From assembly GCF_017357525.1 (NCBI RefSeq), contig NZ_CP036172.1:2516561-2580560 (forward strand): a stretch of DNA of 64,000 nucleotides. Reading direction: 5' to 3'. The notes beneath the pieces are model-generated. The model saw nothing but the letters and a program-made list of their open reading frames with translations, ran no database searches and was not told the DNA's origin. Origin of the DNA: Methanofollis aquaemaris (lineage in GTDB: Archaea > Halobacteriota > Methanomicrobia > Methanomicrobiales > Methanofollaceae). A program made the translations under genes and the position numbers. Positions 33,823-43,672 of this stretch are shown piece by piece (position 1 is the stretch's first letter; each line of letters begins with the position of its first letter).

Positions 33823-36800
33823 TTAGGTGCTGATGGCCGCCAGGGTGCCGTCGGCACGCATGTACAGCCAGTACCCTTTGCCGGGTATCATGGGGAGGGT
33901 GTCGGCGTGTGATCCGACGGCCCCGTTGATGGCCGAGTGTTCGTATGCCTGGCTCCCAGCTTCGTAGCCGATGAGGATGGCCCACTTCTCCTTCACGGAT
34001 GTGAGGGCGTCCCTGGCCGGTTCAGGTTCGATGTCTGAGTATCCGACGGCGTTCCACCCTTCAGAGAGCCGTTTGGTCGGCGGGGTCGTCGGTTTGGCCG
34101 GGTCGAAGGTGATCTCTATGCCGGTGTTCTTTGCGGCGTAGACCCAGATGCCGTCGAGGGGCCTGACCGTGTCGTTCTTCCCGAGCGGCTTCCAGAGCCC
34201 TGCGGCGGCGTCGAAGGTGAGGATGGAGTGTCCTGCGGAGTCGACATCTGCGAAGATCGCGGCGGTGTCGTTGCCGGGTGCGAGGGTCCGCGGGACGGAG
34301 ACGAAGTTCCAGCCCTTGTGGAGCGTGAGGATCATGTCTCCGGTCCCTCCAAGTCCTTCGAGCCTGATGGCGTCGACGCTTCCGAGTCTCTTCTCGGCGG
34401 GCACGTCTTTTCCGACGAGTCTGAGCGGCCAGTCGCCCTCTTCGAGCGGCCACTGGTCGATCTCGTTGGCGAGGAGAATGTTGTTGTTCCTCTTGACGTC
34501 GGCGCTTGCGAACTCGACGGTGCGGTCGTCTTCGGTGCCTTCGATGCCGTCGGGACCATAGTCGACGACGAGGACAGTGTAGCCCTGGTCGGCGAGGTCG
34601 TCGCGGAAGGGTGCGTGCTGGTCGGCGTCGTCGACCCATCCGCAGAGGAGCCAGAGGGGCAGTCCGGACCAGGTCTTTCCGTCGTCGGTCCAGGTGGCGC
34701 CGTGTCCGGGTGCCGAGCATGCGACGGCCTGTTCATAGTAGGAGCGGTCGATGGTCCTGATGATCGCACCGGCGAGGTCGAGGTCCCAGTCTTCCCTGGG
34801 TTCGGGGACGATCTCGATGGTGACGATCTTCTTGACCGAGATGCCTGCGGCCGAGGGCCAGTCGGTCCAGTAGTGGTGGTATGCCTCGGGGAAGCAGATG
34901 CGCATGTCTTCGTTGCCGAAGACGCCGTCCGGGGTGAAGAAGAAGAGTTGCGGGCCCCATTTCCACTCGGGGTATTCGCCGGCTTCGGCGTCCCACCATG
35001 CGATGATGGCCGGGCCCTGGCGCTCGTGAGGTGCGAGGACGACAGAGGAGGGGATGACGCCGGGGTAGTTGTCCCTGCCGGTGAACTGGATCTCGCCGTC
35101 TTCGTAGACGCCGCCGACGAGGTCGCAGAGGTCGGCGAGGGCGGTGCCTTTGACGGTGTTGTTGACTTTGCCGAGGTTGAGGTTCTCTGCCGGATTCCAG
35201 GGGTCGTTCTTGTCGAAGGACGGGCCCTGGAACCTGAGCATGGTGCCCTCCTCCCCGCCGAGCACCGGGAGGTGACGCTGCATCCACCTGATGGTGACGG
35301 TCTTCTTCTCCTCGACGGTGACGCCGTCGGGTGCGTACCTGATGATCTCGATGGAGGGGAGGGTGTCGGGTGCGACGACGGTGACCCGTGCGGTGCCTTC
35401 GACCCCGTCGCACGCGGCGGTGAGGGTGGTGGCGCCCGGTGCGACGGCCTCGAACCACCCGGTCTCGTTCACGGTGCCGACGGCAGGTTCGCTGCTCGTC
35501 CAGGTGAAGGCGAGGTCGGGGACGACGGTGCTGTCGGAGTAGACCCCGGTGGCGGCGAACTGCCAGGTCTCGCCGGTTTCGAACTCGGTGGTCTCGGCGT
35601 CGACGGTGACGGTGGTGAGTGTCGGGGCGGGCTTCATGATCTCGCTGTTCTTCCAGATGCCCATCATCGGGTACTCGTCCCGGTGTTCCCCGGTGACGTC
35701 GTCTGTCCCGAGGAGCATCGAATCGTCGCCGATGCCGTTGTTGTCGTCGTCGGTGCCCTCGTAACCGCCGTAGTAGTTGCCGACATAACCGGTGTGTTCG
35801 GTGCCATTGTAGGTGTAGGTGACCTCGTCGGGCGAGTGATAGGTGTTGGCGTTGAGGCATTCGACGGTACCGAAGAAGGCGTTGGCCCAGATGACATTGT
35901 CGGATGGGTAGTCCTTGACGCAGAGTTCGTCGTCTGCGTTGTCCCAGCAGGTGTTGTTGTACACCGTGTTGCCGGTGACATTGTCTCTGAGGCTGATGCC
36001 ACGGCGGGTGTTATCGTGGCAGGCGTTTGCCTCGATGAGGTTGCCGGTGGCGTCGCCGCCGAGGTGAATGCCGTTGTAGCAGGCCCCACCGCAGTCGTTG
36101 CCGATGATGCGGCATTCGTCGTACCCGACGCTCTCGATGCCGGCGACATGTGTGTTCGTCGGGCCGCGGACCGAGAAGCCTTCGACGGTGATGCCGTCGG
36201 CCTTGAGGTCGAAGACCGGTTTGGTGGGGGAGGCGGCCGTGACGGTGACGGCCTCCGTGCCGTTCTCGGCCCTGATGGTCAGGCCCTTATCGACGAGCAC
36301 GTTCTCGGTGTAGGTGCCGTTCCTGACGACGATGGTGTCGACGCTCTTTGCGGCGTCGACGGCCGCCTGGATGGTGGTGTAGACTCCTTCGCCGCCGTCG
36401 TCGTCGACGTACAGGGTCTGCGGGACGACGATCTCATACTCGCCCGCCGCCGCGACCAGCGGGGCGTGGTCGGTGCCAAGGCCGTCGGGGAGGACGTACG
36501 GGGTGTCGATGACGCCGTCGCCGTTCTCGTCGGTCTTGGTGTAGCCGGACCAGAGGTTGCCGAGGTAGCCGGTGTGGGCGGTGTTGTTGTAGGTGTAGGT
36601 GAGGGGGGCGGTGGAGTTCCAGTGGGTTGTGGGGGCGACGGTGCCTGTGTGAAGGGCGACGCCCGAGACGTTGGTGTTGAGGAAGATTTTGTTTCCGTCG
36701 CCGGCTTCACGGAAGTAGAAGGAATTTCCATCGAAGGAACTATCGAAAATGTTGCCGGTGATAGTGTTGTTGGTTGCTGTTGTCTTGTAGAGTAAGATAG

Positions 36801-37371
36801 CCCCAAATTTGGGTGTAATATTGGTGAATGTGTTATTGATGATTTTGCAGTCTGTCGAATCTCTCAACATCATATAACAGGCAGGAGTTCCTGTGGTGCC
36901 CATGAAGGTGTTGTTTTCAAATGTGATATTGTCACCTTTTGGAAGTACCTGGACGATCATATCATTTAGTATGCAATTCTTAACAATCGAATCGTTGGCA
37001 GGACCGTAAGTTCCTATTTTTAGACCCGGCTTTCCATTGAGGAATTTTAGTCCATCAAGGATCGTTCCTGTCGCGTTTTCATTGCTCCCATCTGGGATCC
37101 GGGCACCCTCTTCATTCTGACAGTCCACGATGACAGACTCAGCCCCATCTCTGCTCAAAATGGTCAGGTGAGGTTTTCGAACAGTGAAAGTTGAATAGGT
37201 GCCTGGCAGGATAGAGATCGTGTCGCCCTCTTCGGCGGCGTCGAGTGCTCCCTGGATTGTGGTGTAGAATCCTTCGCCACCGTTGTCGTCGACATAGAGG
37301 GTCGTCGCCGCTGTCGGTGCGATGAGGAGAGCAAGCAGAATAAGGCAGAAAATTCCAATCGATTTTTTCAT
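33823..37371 (-). CDS. Very large secreted surface protein: beta-helix, Big2 and molybdopterin-enzyme-like domains
   Basis: About 1182 residues. A signal peptide (SIGIFCLILLALLIAPTAAT) is followed by two right-handed beta-helix (NosD/CASH) sections, each starting TLYVDDxGGEG(V/F)YTTIQ (about 24 and 320), a Big2-type immunoglobulin-like domain (about 590-665), then an extended domain with QGPSFDKNDPW, LCDLVGGVYEDG and WSGLPLWLLCGWVDDADQ, which resembles the sulfite-oxidase-like molybdopterin-binding fold though no cofactor residue can be assigned. The last 170 residues (HKGWNFVSVPRTLAPGNDTA onward) form a module shared with the 1471-residue protein at 38930. No membrane anchor at the end. The ATG at 37371 has GGTGAT four bases upstream. 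Confidence 0.83.
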   Translation of the reverse strand: MKKSIGIFCLILLALLIAPTAATTLYVDDNGGEGFYTTIQGALDAAEEGDTISILPGTYSTFTVRKPHLTILSRDGAESVIVDCQNEEGARIPDGSNENATGTILDGLKFLNGKPGLKIGTYGPANDSIVKNCILNDMIVQVLPKGDNITFENNTFMGTTGTPACYMMLRDSTDCKIINNTFTNITPKFGAILLYKTTATNNTITGNIFDSSFDGNSFYFREAGDGNKIFLNTNVSGVALHTGTVAPTTHWNSTAPLTYTYNNTAHTGYLGNLWSGYTKTDENGDGVIDTPYVLPDGLGTDHAPLVAAAGEYEIVVPQTLYVDDDGGEGVYTTIQAAVDAAKSVDTIVVRNGTYTENVLVDKGLTIRAENGTEAVTVTAASPTKPVFDLKADGITVEGFSVRGPTNTHVAGIESVGYDECRIIGNDCGGACYNGIHLGGDATGNLIEANACHDNTRRGISLRDNVTGNTVYNNTCWDNADDELCVKDYPSDNVIWANAFFGTVECLNANTYHSPDEVTYTYNGTEHTGYVGNYYGGYEGTDDDNNGIGDDSMLLGTDDVTGEHRDEYPMMGIWKNSEIMKPAPTLTTVTVDAETTEFETGETWQFAATGVYSDSTVVPDLAFTWTSSEPAVGTVNETGWFEAVAPGATTLTAACDGVEGTARVTVVAPDTLPSIEIIRYAPDGVTVEEKKTVTIRWMQRHLPVLGGEEGTMLRFQGPSFDKNDPWNPAENLNLGKVNNTVKGTALADLCDLVGGVYEDGEIQFTGRDNYPGVIPSSVVLAPHERQGPAIIAWWDAEAGEYPEWKWGPQLFFFTPDGVFGNEDMRICFPEAYHHYWTDWPSAAGISVKKIVTIEIVPEPREDWDLDLAGAIIRTIDRSYYEQAVACSAPGHGATWTDDGKTWSGLPLWLLCGWVDDADQHAPFRDDLADQGYTVLVVDYGPDGIEGTEDDRTVEFASADVKRNNNILLANEIDQWPLEEGDWPLRLVGKDVPAEKRLGSVDAIRLEGLGGTGDMILTLHKGWNFVSVPRTLAPGNDTAAIFADVDSAGHSILTFDAAAGLWKPLGKNDTVRPLDGIWVYAAKNTGIEITFDPAKPTTPPTKRLSEGWNAVGYSDIEPEPARDALTSVKEKWAILIGYEAGSQAYEHSAINGAVGSHADTLPMIPGKGYWLYMRADGTLAAIST

Positions 37372-37403
37372 GAAAATCACCATAGAAAAGAAAAAAGGGT
37401 TGG

Positions 37404-38618
37404 TTAGTGGTGATGCGTCACCACGAACTTTACGTAGTCGGTTGCAAGAGTTGATGCATCAAATCCATCTGATGTACTCTTCTGCTTCACGAGCACGGTG
37501 ACGTTGCCGCCGTTGACGTAGTTGCTGATGCTTGAGGTCTTTTCGCCGGTGAGCGAGACCTCGGTGCTGCTGGTGCTGCCCTGCAGGTGCTCGTAACTGC
37601 TGCCATTCCAGATGTAGAGGTCGGCACCGTTGGTGCCGCCGGCGTTGGTGCCGGTCCCGATCCAGGTGACGTTGAGTTTCTCGATGTTCGTGGCGTTCTC
37701 GTTCAGAGTGAAGACGAAGCGCTGGGCGGCATACTCGCCGGTGACTGAGGTGGTGTAGGGGTCATCGTCGCTGTCGATGGCGGTGATCTTCGAGGTGTTG
37801 ACGGTGGTAGCGCTCGGCACATTGCTGGCGGTCGGCAGGCCGGTCACGCCGCCCTCGTACGCATACTCGACGGTGTCGCTGCCGGTGGCGAAGTCATAGC
37901 GGTGCGGGGGGTAGATGTTGATGGTGTCGACGGTCTGGACGGAGAGACCCTTTGCCGACGGGCCGGAGAAGTCGGAGTACTTGTCATCCGCGAACTGGTA
38001 ATACCAGGAGGAGAAGGACGTGTTCATGTCCATGTTGCTGAAGTCCCGGTCGCTTGAGGTGTAGAAGTAGAGGCGCATGCCCTTCCCCCAGTTGGGGACT
38101 AAGCCGTCCACGGAGTCCCACCAGGTGAGGACCATCTCGCCCTGGCCGGTGGGGGGGGTGTAGACATTGGTCTTGCTGAAGTGCCTCGTCGCCAGGGGGT
38201 ACGTCGAGTCGGCGACCTCGAGTTCAGAGCCGTCGGTCATGCCGCCGATGTGTTGGACGATGTCCTCGACCAGGGTGCCGTTGTGGGCGCCGTAGTTCTT
38301 GAAGTTCATGCTCTCGGTGGCATCCCATCCGTCCTGGAAATCACTCGGGTTAAGGCCGGAGTTTGCCCAGTCGTCGGGGGTGACCAGACCCTGCATCCGG
38401 ATGTCTCCGTTGCTCTGGAACTCGCTGATGTTCCTGAGTTGCTGGAAGGTCAGGGTCGTCGAGTTGTCGACCGCCGTGTAGTTGTTGTCGCAGTACCGGG
38501 TCACGGTGACACTTGTCGTCGCCGCGGCCGCCGGTACGACCAATAATGCGATGGCAATGCAAAGGCAGAGCAGTGCCATCGGGGTTCTTTTTGCAAGATG
38601 CGTTTTTCCGAGGTTCAT
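37404..38618 (-). CDS. Secreted surface protein sharing the N-terminal domain of its neighbours
   Basis: 404 residues. A cleavable signal (MALLCLCIAIALLVVPAAAA) precedes a beta-rich domain related to domains in the proteins at 33823 and 38930: common elements are the MQG...W start, DIVQHIGGM (as LVGGM in the others), VYTPPTGQGEMVLTWW (QGP.VLTWW) and GMRLYFYTSSDRD (GMRTFFF). The C-terminal half is threonine/asparagine-rich and ends HHH. No anchor is seen, so it may be bound to other surface proteins. First gene of the surface run with its own conserved promoter; AGGA precedes the ATG. Confidence 0.78.
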   Translation of the reverse strand: MNLGKTHLAKRTPMALLCLCIAIALLVVPAAAATTSVTVTRYCDNNYTAVDNSTTLTFQQLRNISEFQSNGDIRMQGLVTPDDWANSGLNPSDFQDGWDATESMNFKNYGAHNGTLVEDIVQHIGGMTDGSELEVADSTYPLATRHFSKTNVYTPPTGQGEMVLTWWDSVDGLVPNWGKGMRLYFYTSSDRDFSNMDMNTSFSSWYYQFADDKYSDFSGPSAKGLSVQTVDTINIYPPHRYDFATGSDTVEYAYEGGVTGLPTASNVPSATTVNTSKITAIDSDDDPYTTSVTGEYAAQRFVFTLNENATNIEKLNVTWIGTGTNAGGTNGADLYIWNGSSYEHLQGSTSSTEVSLTGEKTSSISNYVNGGNVTVLVKQKSTSDGFDASTLATDYVKFVVTHHH

Positions 38619-38668
38619 TTTTAGTGTCCTATCGCCTTAGCGACAAAGAATACTCAATCTGGAACTCT

Positions 38669-38704
38669 ATAAATCTCTTTTCATGATTTTGTAAATTATA
38701 TTAA
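38669..38704 (-). promoter_or_regulatory. Conserved surface-protein promoter element (copy 1)
   Basis: On the minus strand this is a TATA-like ATTTAT preceded by CATGAAAA and an ATAATT sequence. 29 of 36 positions equal the element at 43396-43431, without gaps, and both TATA boxes are at the same distance (51 bases) from their ATG. It drives the gene at 38618. Confidence 0.7.
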
Positions 38705-38929
38705 GCAAATTACCTTTACGGAGTTGACCCGATCCTGCCGGTGTGGGGGTATGAAATCTTGCGGTTCCGTGCGACACGCCGGAATTTCTCGCCGGGGTGT
38801 CGGCATTATTGGAAATCAAGAATATTCGTCGGGGTTCGGGATCGGTTTCGGCGTTCCGGGCGTCATACCGGGAAAAACGAAAAAAATAAAGTGATTTGTA
38901 TTCTGCGCCCTCGATCGGTCCCGGCGCCC

Positions 38930-41900
38930 TCAGACCGCTGTCCCTGCGAGGGTGCCGTTCTCGTTCATGCCGAGCCAGTAACCGCGGCCCGGGAAGAGGG
39001 CGTGGTCGGGGAGGTCGACGGTCACCGGCGCCTCGTAGACCTGGCGCAGGGCGTCGTAGCCGACGCACCGCTCCCACCGCCCCTCGGCCGAGACGAGGGC
39101 GAGGGCCGCGGGTTCGGCGTCGGTCCCGGCCGCACCGACGAAGTTCCAGCCCTTCGAGAGGGCCTTTGCCGGCGGGAGATGGATCGGGTCGTTGTCGAAG
39201 GTCAGGGACACGGCGGCGGCGTCCTCGGCATAGACGAGCACCCCGGTAAGGGGCGTGACGGGATCGTCTGGGCCCAGCGCCTGCCAGCACTGCGTCCCGG
39301 CATCGAAGGTGCAGAGCGAGTGCCCGGCCGACTCGACCCCCGCGAAGATCAGGGCCGTGTCATTGCCGGGCGCCAGCCGCTTCGGGACCGAGACGAGGTT
39401 CCAGCCCGGCGCGAGTTCGATCGCCCCCTCCTTGAAGGCCGGGCCCTCGCCCGGCGAGAGGACATAGAGCTGCTTCTTCATCACATTGTTCTCGCGCTCA
39501 CGCTCGCCCGGCGGTCCCTCGACCGTCGCCACGAAGGCGTGGCTTCCGCTCGTCGCCGGACTCCAGGCGAAGGCGAAGGTCGCCGTCTCCCCGGCAGGGA
39601 GCGCCGCGGCCTCCTGCTCTCCGAGAGATGCACCGTCCGCCGTCAGGTTCACCGCGAAGGCCCCTGCCTCGGTCCCGCCGAGGTTCTCGACCGTCACCAC
39701 CACCGTCGCCTTCTCCCCGGCCACCGCCGGGCCGTCGGTTGTGATCGTCACCGGCGCCAGATCGGGCCCGCCTGCCCCGCCGATCACCACCCGGTCGAAG
39801 ACCTCGCCCGGCGGGCGGATCCCGGCGACCTCCCGGTTGTCCTCGGAGATATCGGCGACCGGCACGAACTCCATCGTCACCGTCTCGTTTGCCGGGTCCA
39901 CCGTCACCCGCTCATAGCCCAGGATATACTCCATGCCCGCCTGGTACTCGGGCTTCTTCTCATCCTCGAGTTCGTACTGCATCCCGCCGCCGGTCGCCGC
40001 GATGATGAACTGCGTCCCGTTGGCCAGGTGGCGCTGGTACGAGTGGACATGCCCGTTGAAGACGGCCGCCGTCCCTTTCTCCTCGAAGGCATCGCGCCAG
40101 CCGGTGTCCGGCCACCCGCTTCCATGGTGCCCGCCGGAGTTGTACGGCGGGTGGTGGAAGGCGGCGATCGTCCAGCGTGCGCCGTCGGTTGCCAGGTCGG
40201 CTCTGAGCCACTCGGTCTGTTCGGCCATCTCGCTGCCCTTCATGCTGGTGGAGTCCAGCACCACCACATGCAGGTCGCCGCACTCGAAGGAGTACCATGG
40301 CGGCAGGGCGAAGGTCTCCTCGGCGAGGTTCTTGTACTTCTCCTCATGGTTGCCGAGGGCCGTGTACAGCGTGGTGTTCGCGAGCATCGGCCTCGCCGAC
40401 GCGAAGAACCGGTCCCACTCGGTCGGGTCCTGCGCCTGGCTCACCGTGTCGCCGAGGTGCAGAATGAAGAGGGCGTCCTCCTCCTCCACCGCGATCCGGT
40501 CCGCGACGAGTTTGTGCCGCTCCAGCTGCGTGTAGTACGGGATCTGCTCCTGCGAGTCCCCGTAGGTGATGAAGGTGAACCTCTCCCCGGCCTCGGGGAA
40601 GGTCTCGAAGGTGAAGTCCTGCGTCACGTTCCGCCCGGCCGTCACCCGGTAGTGGTAGGTCGTCCCCGGTTCGAGGCCGGTGAGGGCGACGTGGTGGAGA
40701 CAGGTCTCCTCGCCGTCGGCGACGTTCAGGGTGTAGTTCCCGTCCGCGTACGCCGCCGCCGGGGCATAGTCCACCCGCCCGGCCGTCGGCACGTCGGTCC
40801 GCCAGTTGATCGTCGTCTCCGTTCCCGTGGTGCCGGTGATGTACGGCCCGTGCATGATCGTCTGCATCGGCGGGAGGATCTCGTAGTTCTCGACCGGGGC
40901 GACGAGCGGGTAGAAGTCGTGGTCGTCGGCCGAGGCATTGTAGGGGGTCTCGCCGACCCCGTCGCCGTCGTCGTCGGTGCCCTCGTAGTCGAAGTAATAG
41001 TTGCCGAGGTAGCCGTGGTGGAGCGTACCGTTGTAGATGTAGTCGACCGCCTCAGGCGTGCGGGCGGTGGTGTTCACCGAGTTATCACTCTGCCATGAGG
41101 TATACCTGACCCCCGGCCTATTGCTCTTCTCCAGCAGGTCGTTGAGATAGACCGCGTTCCCGCCGGCGAGAGTCCAGAGAGCACGGGCGTCGTTGTGCAC
41201 GCAGGTGTTGTTGGTGATGGTGCTGTTCTTTGCAGAACAATAGATCCCATTGTAGCCATTCGAGACGATGTTGTCACAGAGCAGGTTGTGCTCGCCTCCG
41301 AAGCCGATAGGGGCGTGCCCGCCGGAGACCATGTTCCCGCAGATGGTCGAGTTCCGGATCCCGACATTGATCGCGTTGCTTCCGTAGGACGAGACCGTGT
41401 TCTTCTCGATGGTGACGTTCCAGGAGGAGGAGGCGGTGATGCCTTTCGCCGAGCGCCCGCTCAGGTGCTTCAGGGTGTTCTGCACGACCCGTGCATTGTC
41501 GGTCCTGCTCAGGACGATCCCGTACGCAGGTTCGCCCTGTGTGGTGATGGAGCATTCCCGGATCACCGGGCCCTCGGAGGCGGCGAGAGAGATTCCCTTC
41601 GCCATTCTGTTGTTCACCTCTACCCTGCACCCCTCGATCACGGTGCCGTTCGCATCCGTGCCCCTGATCCCCGACCCCGTGATCGCATCCGCGGTGATCC
41701 CGGTGATGAGGGTGCCGGCCGAGGCGTTCAGGAAGACGCCGTCATAATTCTCGCTTGTCCTGATCGCCCGGAGAGTGCACCTGTCGGCATGGTCCACCAG
41801 GACACCTGCCGTGCCTTCGACGATCCCTCCCTTCACCGTCAGCCCCTCGACCGTGACATTCTCCGCGGTCAGCGTCACCGGTGACGCCTTTATATCGGAG

Positions 41901-43345
41901 GTTGTTAAGACCGTCGTCTCCGGCCCGTTCTCCGACCTGAGCACGATCGGCCGGTCCACCACCACGTTCTCGGTGTACTCGCCGTCCTTCACCACGACGG
42001 TGTCGCCCGGATTGCAGGCATAGACGGCCGCCTGGATGGACGTGAAGTTCGCCGGGCCGTCGTCGTCCACGTACCACGTCTTCGGCTCGGGCGGGACCGG
42101 GACCACGCTGACCCCGGCCGTCCCGCTGATCCCGGCGGTCGAGGCGGTGACGGTCGTCGTCCCCTCGGCAAGGGCCTTGAAGACCCCGTCGTCGATCGTC
42201 CCAACGGTGGTGTTGGAACTCGACCACTCGACCGCGACGTCCTTCATCATGCGCCCCTTCTGGTCGCGGACCATCGCTGTGAAGACCTGCGTCCCGTCGA
42301 TGATCACCGTCGCCTCAGGAGGCAGGACGTCCAGAGTCGTCGGCACCGGCCGCTCCTGTGCCGCGATGTATTGATACCGCGTCTTCGTCGCCTTTCCGTC
42401 CGCGGCCGTGACCGTGAGACTCACATTGAAGAGCCCGCCCTTCTCGTAGGTGTGGGTCGGGTTCTGCACGTTCTCGGTCGCACCGTCGTCGAAGTCCCAG
42501 TGCCAGTCCGTCGGCGAAGCCGCCTCCGTCGCCCCGGTGAACTGCACGGTCAGGGGGAGATAGCCGGTGGTCCGGTTGGCCTCGATGGTGATCGGGAAGG
42601 GGGGCACCGGTTCGTGGCTTTTGATCTCGATCCTCTTCACGTACTTCTGGCACTGCGCCCGTGAGCACGGCCATCCCTCGTATCTGGTCCAGTACTCCTC
42701 GTCCAGGAACCGGCGCATATCGTCGTTCCCGAAGACATACTGTCCCTTCGCGTTCGTCGTGGTCGCAAAGAAGAAGGTGCGCATCCCGGTATCGTAGTCG
42801 GGCACGTACCCGTCGTCAGGCCGCCACCAGGTCAGGACCAAAGGCCCCTGCTCGGGGTTGCCCCCGTGTTCGGTGTCGGTGTAATAGACATTCTTGTACG
42901 GATGCTTCATCGCGCTGTAGGGATCATTGGGATAGATGTGGATGATATCATCCGGTCCCATCCCGCCGACCAGATTGCAGAGGTCGCGCACGTCCGTGCC
43001 CCGCATGGCATGGTAGTCATTGACATTCTCCGTCTCCTCGGGATCCCAGGGGTTACTCTCGACGAAGGTCGGCCCCTGCATATAATAATGCGTCACGCCG
43101 TCCCCGACTATCGGGAGGTTCTCCTCCATCCAGCGGTAGTCCACCGTCCGCTCGTCCAGGGCCGTCTCCCCGTCCTCGGCCAGTTTGACGACCGTCACCT
43201 CGGTCGTCTGGAATCCGGCCGAGACCGGCGCCGCGAGCAGGAGGCCGGCAAGGAGGAGGAAGAGGAGGAACACTCCCGGTTTTATCCCTGGTTTGAGATG
43301 AGAATGGTTGGATAATCTGTATGCTCGATCATTTCTCGATTTCAT
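38930..43345 (-). CDS. Giant multidomain surface protein with purple-acid-phosphatase-like domain
   Basis: 1471 residues, modular. In order: signal peptide (to about 43), the surface domain shared with 37404 and 33823 (about 48-243), a PKD domain (about 250-330, DWHWDFDDGATENVQNP), Big2 (about 335-415), a right-handed beta-helix (about 424-770), a fibronectin-like lead-in and a metallophosphoesterase (about 820-1140), CARDB-like domain (about 1195-1290), and the shared 170-residue C-terminal module. The phosphatase motifs are all visible: YGDSQ, LGDTVSQ, GNHEEKY, FHHPPYNSGG and GHVHSYQRH. It is likely secreted and calcium/metal-stabilised, hydrolysing phosphate esters outside the cell. No anchor helix is present. 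ATG at 43345. Confidence 0.85.
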   Translation of the reverse strand: MKSRNDRAYRLSNHSHLKPGIKPGVFLLFLLLAGLLLAAPVSAGFQTTEVTVVKLAEDGETALDERTVDYRWMEENLPIVGDGVTHYYMQGPTFVESNPWDPEETENVNDYHAMRGTDVRDLCNLVGGMGPDDIIHIYPNDPYSAMKHPYKNVYYTDTEHGGNPEQGPLVLTWWRPDDGYVPDYDTGMRTFFFATTTNAKGQYVFGNDDMRRFLDEEYWTRYEGWPCSRAQCQKYVKRIEIKSHEPVPPFPITIEANRTTGYLPLTVQFTGATEAASPTDWHWDFDDGATENVQNPTHTYEKGGLFNVSLTVTAADGKATKTRYQYIAAQERPVPTTLDVLPPEATVIIDGTQVFTAMVRDQKGRMMKDVAVEWSSSNTTVGTIDDGVFKALAEGTTTVTASTAGISGTAGVSVVPVPPEPKTWYVDDDGPANFTSIQAAVYACNPGDTVVVKDGEYTENVVVDRPIVLRSENGPETTVLTTSDIKASPVTLTAENVTVEGLTVKGGIVEGTAGVLVDHADRCTLRAIRTSENYDGVFLNASAGTLITGITADAITGSGIRGTDANGTVIEGCRVEVNNRMAKGISLAASEGPVIRECSITTQGEPAYGIVLSRTDNARVVQNTLKHLSGRSAKGITASSSWNVTIEKNTVSSYGSNAINVGIRNSTICGNMVSGGHAPIGFGGEHNLLCDNIVSNGYNGIYCSAKNSTITNNTCVHNDARALWTLAGGNAVYLNDLLEKSNRPGVRYTSWQSDNSVNTTARTPEAVDYIYNGTLHHGYLGNYYFDYEGTDDDGDGVGETPYNASADDHDFYPLVAPVENYEILPPMQTIMHGPYITGTTGTETTINWRTDVPTAGRVDYAPAAAYADGNYTLNVADGEETCLHHVALTGLEPGTTYHYRVTAGRNVTQDFTFETFPEAGERFTFITYGDSQEQIPYYTQLERHKLVADRIAVEEEDALFILHLGDTVSQAQDPTEWDRFFASARPMLANTTLYTALGNHEEKYKNLAEETFALPPWYSFECGDLHVVVLDSTSMKGSEMAEQTEWLRADLATDGARWTIAAFHHPPYNSGGHHGSGWPDTGWRDAFEEKGTAAVFNGHVHSYQRHLANGTQFIIAATGGGMQYELEDEKKPEYQAGMEYILGYERVTVDPANETVTMEFVPVADISEDNREVAGIRPPGEVFDRVVIGGAGGPDLAPVTITTDGPAVAGEKATVVVTVENLGGTEAGAFAVNLTADGASLGEQEAAALPAGETATFAFAWSPATSGSHAFVATVEGPPGERERENNVMKKQLYVLSPGEGPAFKEGAIELAPGWNLVSVPKRLAPGNDTALIFAGVESAGHSLCTFDAGTQCWQALGPDDPVTPLTGVLVYAEDAAAVSLTFDNDPIHLPPAKALSKGWNFVGAAGTDAEPAALALVSAEGRWERCVGYDALRQVYEAPVTVDLPDHALFPGRGYWLGMNENGTLAGTAV

Positions 43346-43672
43346 GTGATATCGTCCTGTAAATTGTAGATCGATATCATCTCAGGGCGTACAATATAAA
43401 TGGATTTTCATGTTTCTGTTAATTATGTTAAACAGACCTTTTGAATTTCCTTCCGTCGCTGCAGGGGACGATCCGGGCAAAAATGGGCGTTCGAACAAGT
43501 AGGGGTCGGAATATCGAGAATATCGCCGCGATCGTGGCGCCGTATGGAGAAAAAACCGATTATAATTCTCTCTTGCCCCGGAACTCGGCCGTGCCCGGCG
43601 GAGCGGGGAGCGATCCGGGATGCGCCCGCCTCCCGGCCGGGAGCGGGCGGACGCCCCGAGATACACCCTCCC
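43346..43672. other. Intergenic region with surface-protein promoter
   Basis: 327 bases. The part next to the 1471-residue gene holds the conserved promoter element at 43396-43431. Beyond about 43440 the sequence is GC-rich, without recognised genes or repeats. Confidence 0.4.
43396..43431 (-). promoter_or_regulatory. Conserved surface-protein promoter element (copy 2)
   Basis: Counterpart of 38669-38704: ATTTAT, CATGAAAA and an ATAATT in the same spacing, with TTAA at the upstream end. The TATA box lies 51 bases before ATG at 43345, equal to the distance in copy 1. Confidence 0.7.

Noticed and set aside
34228-36795. 855-codon plus-strand frame inside the large surface-protein gene
   Set aside because: Valine/aspartate/glycine-rich antisense reading of a gene with signal peptide and recognisable domains on the minus strand.
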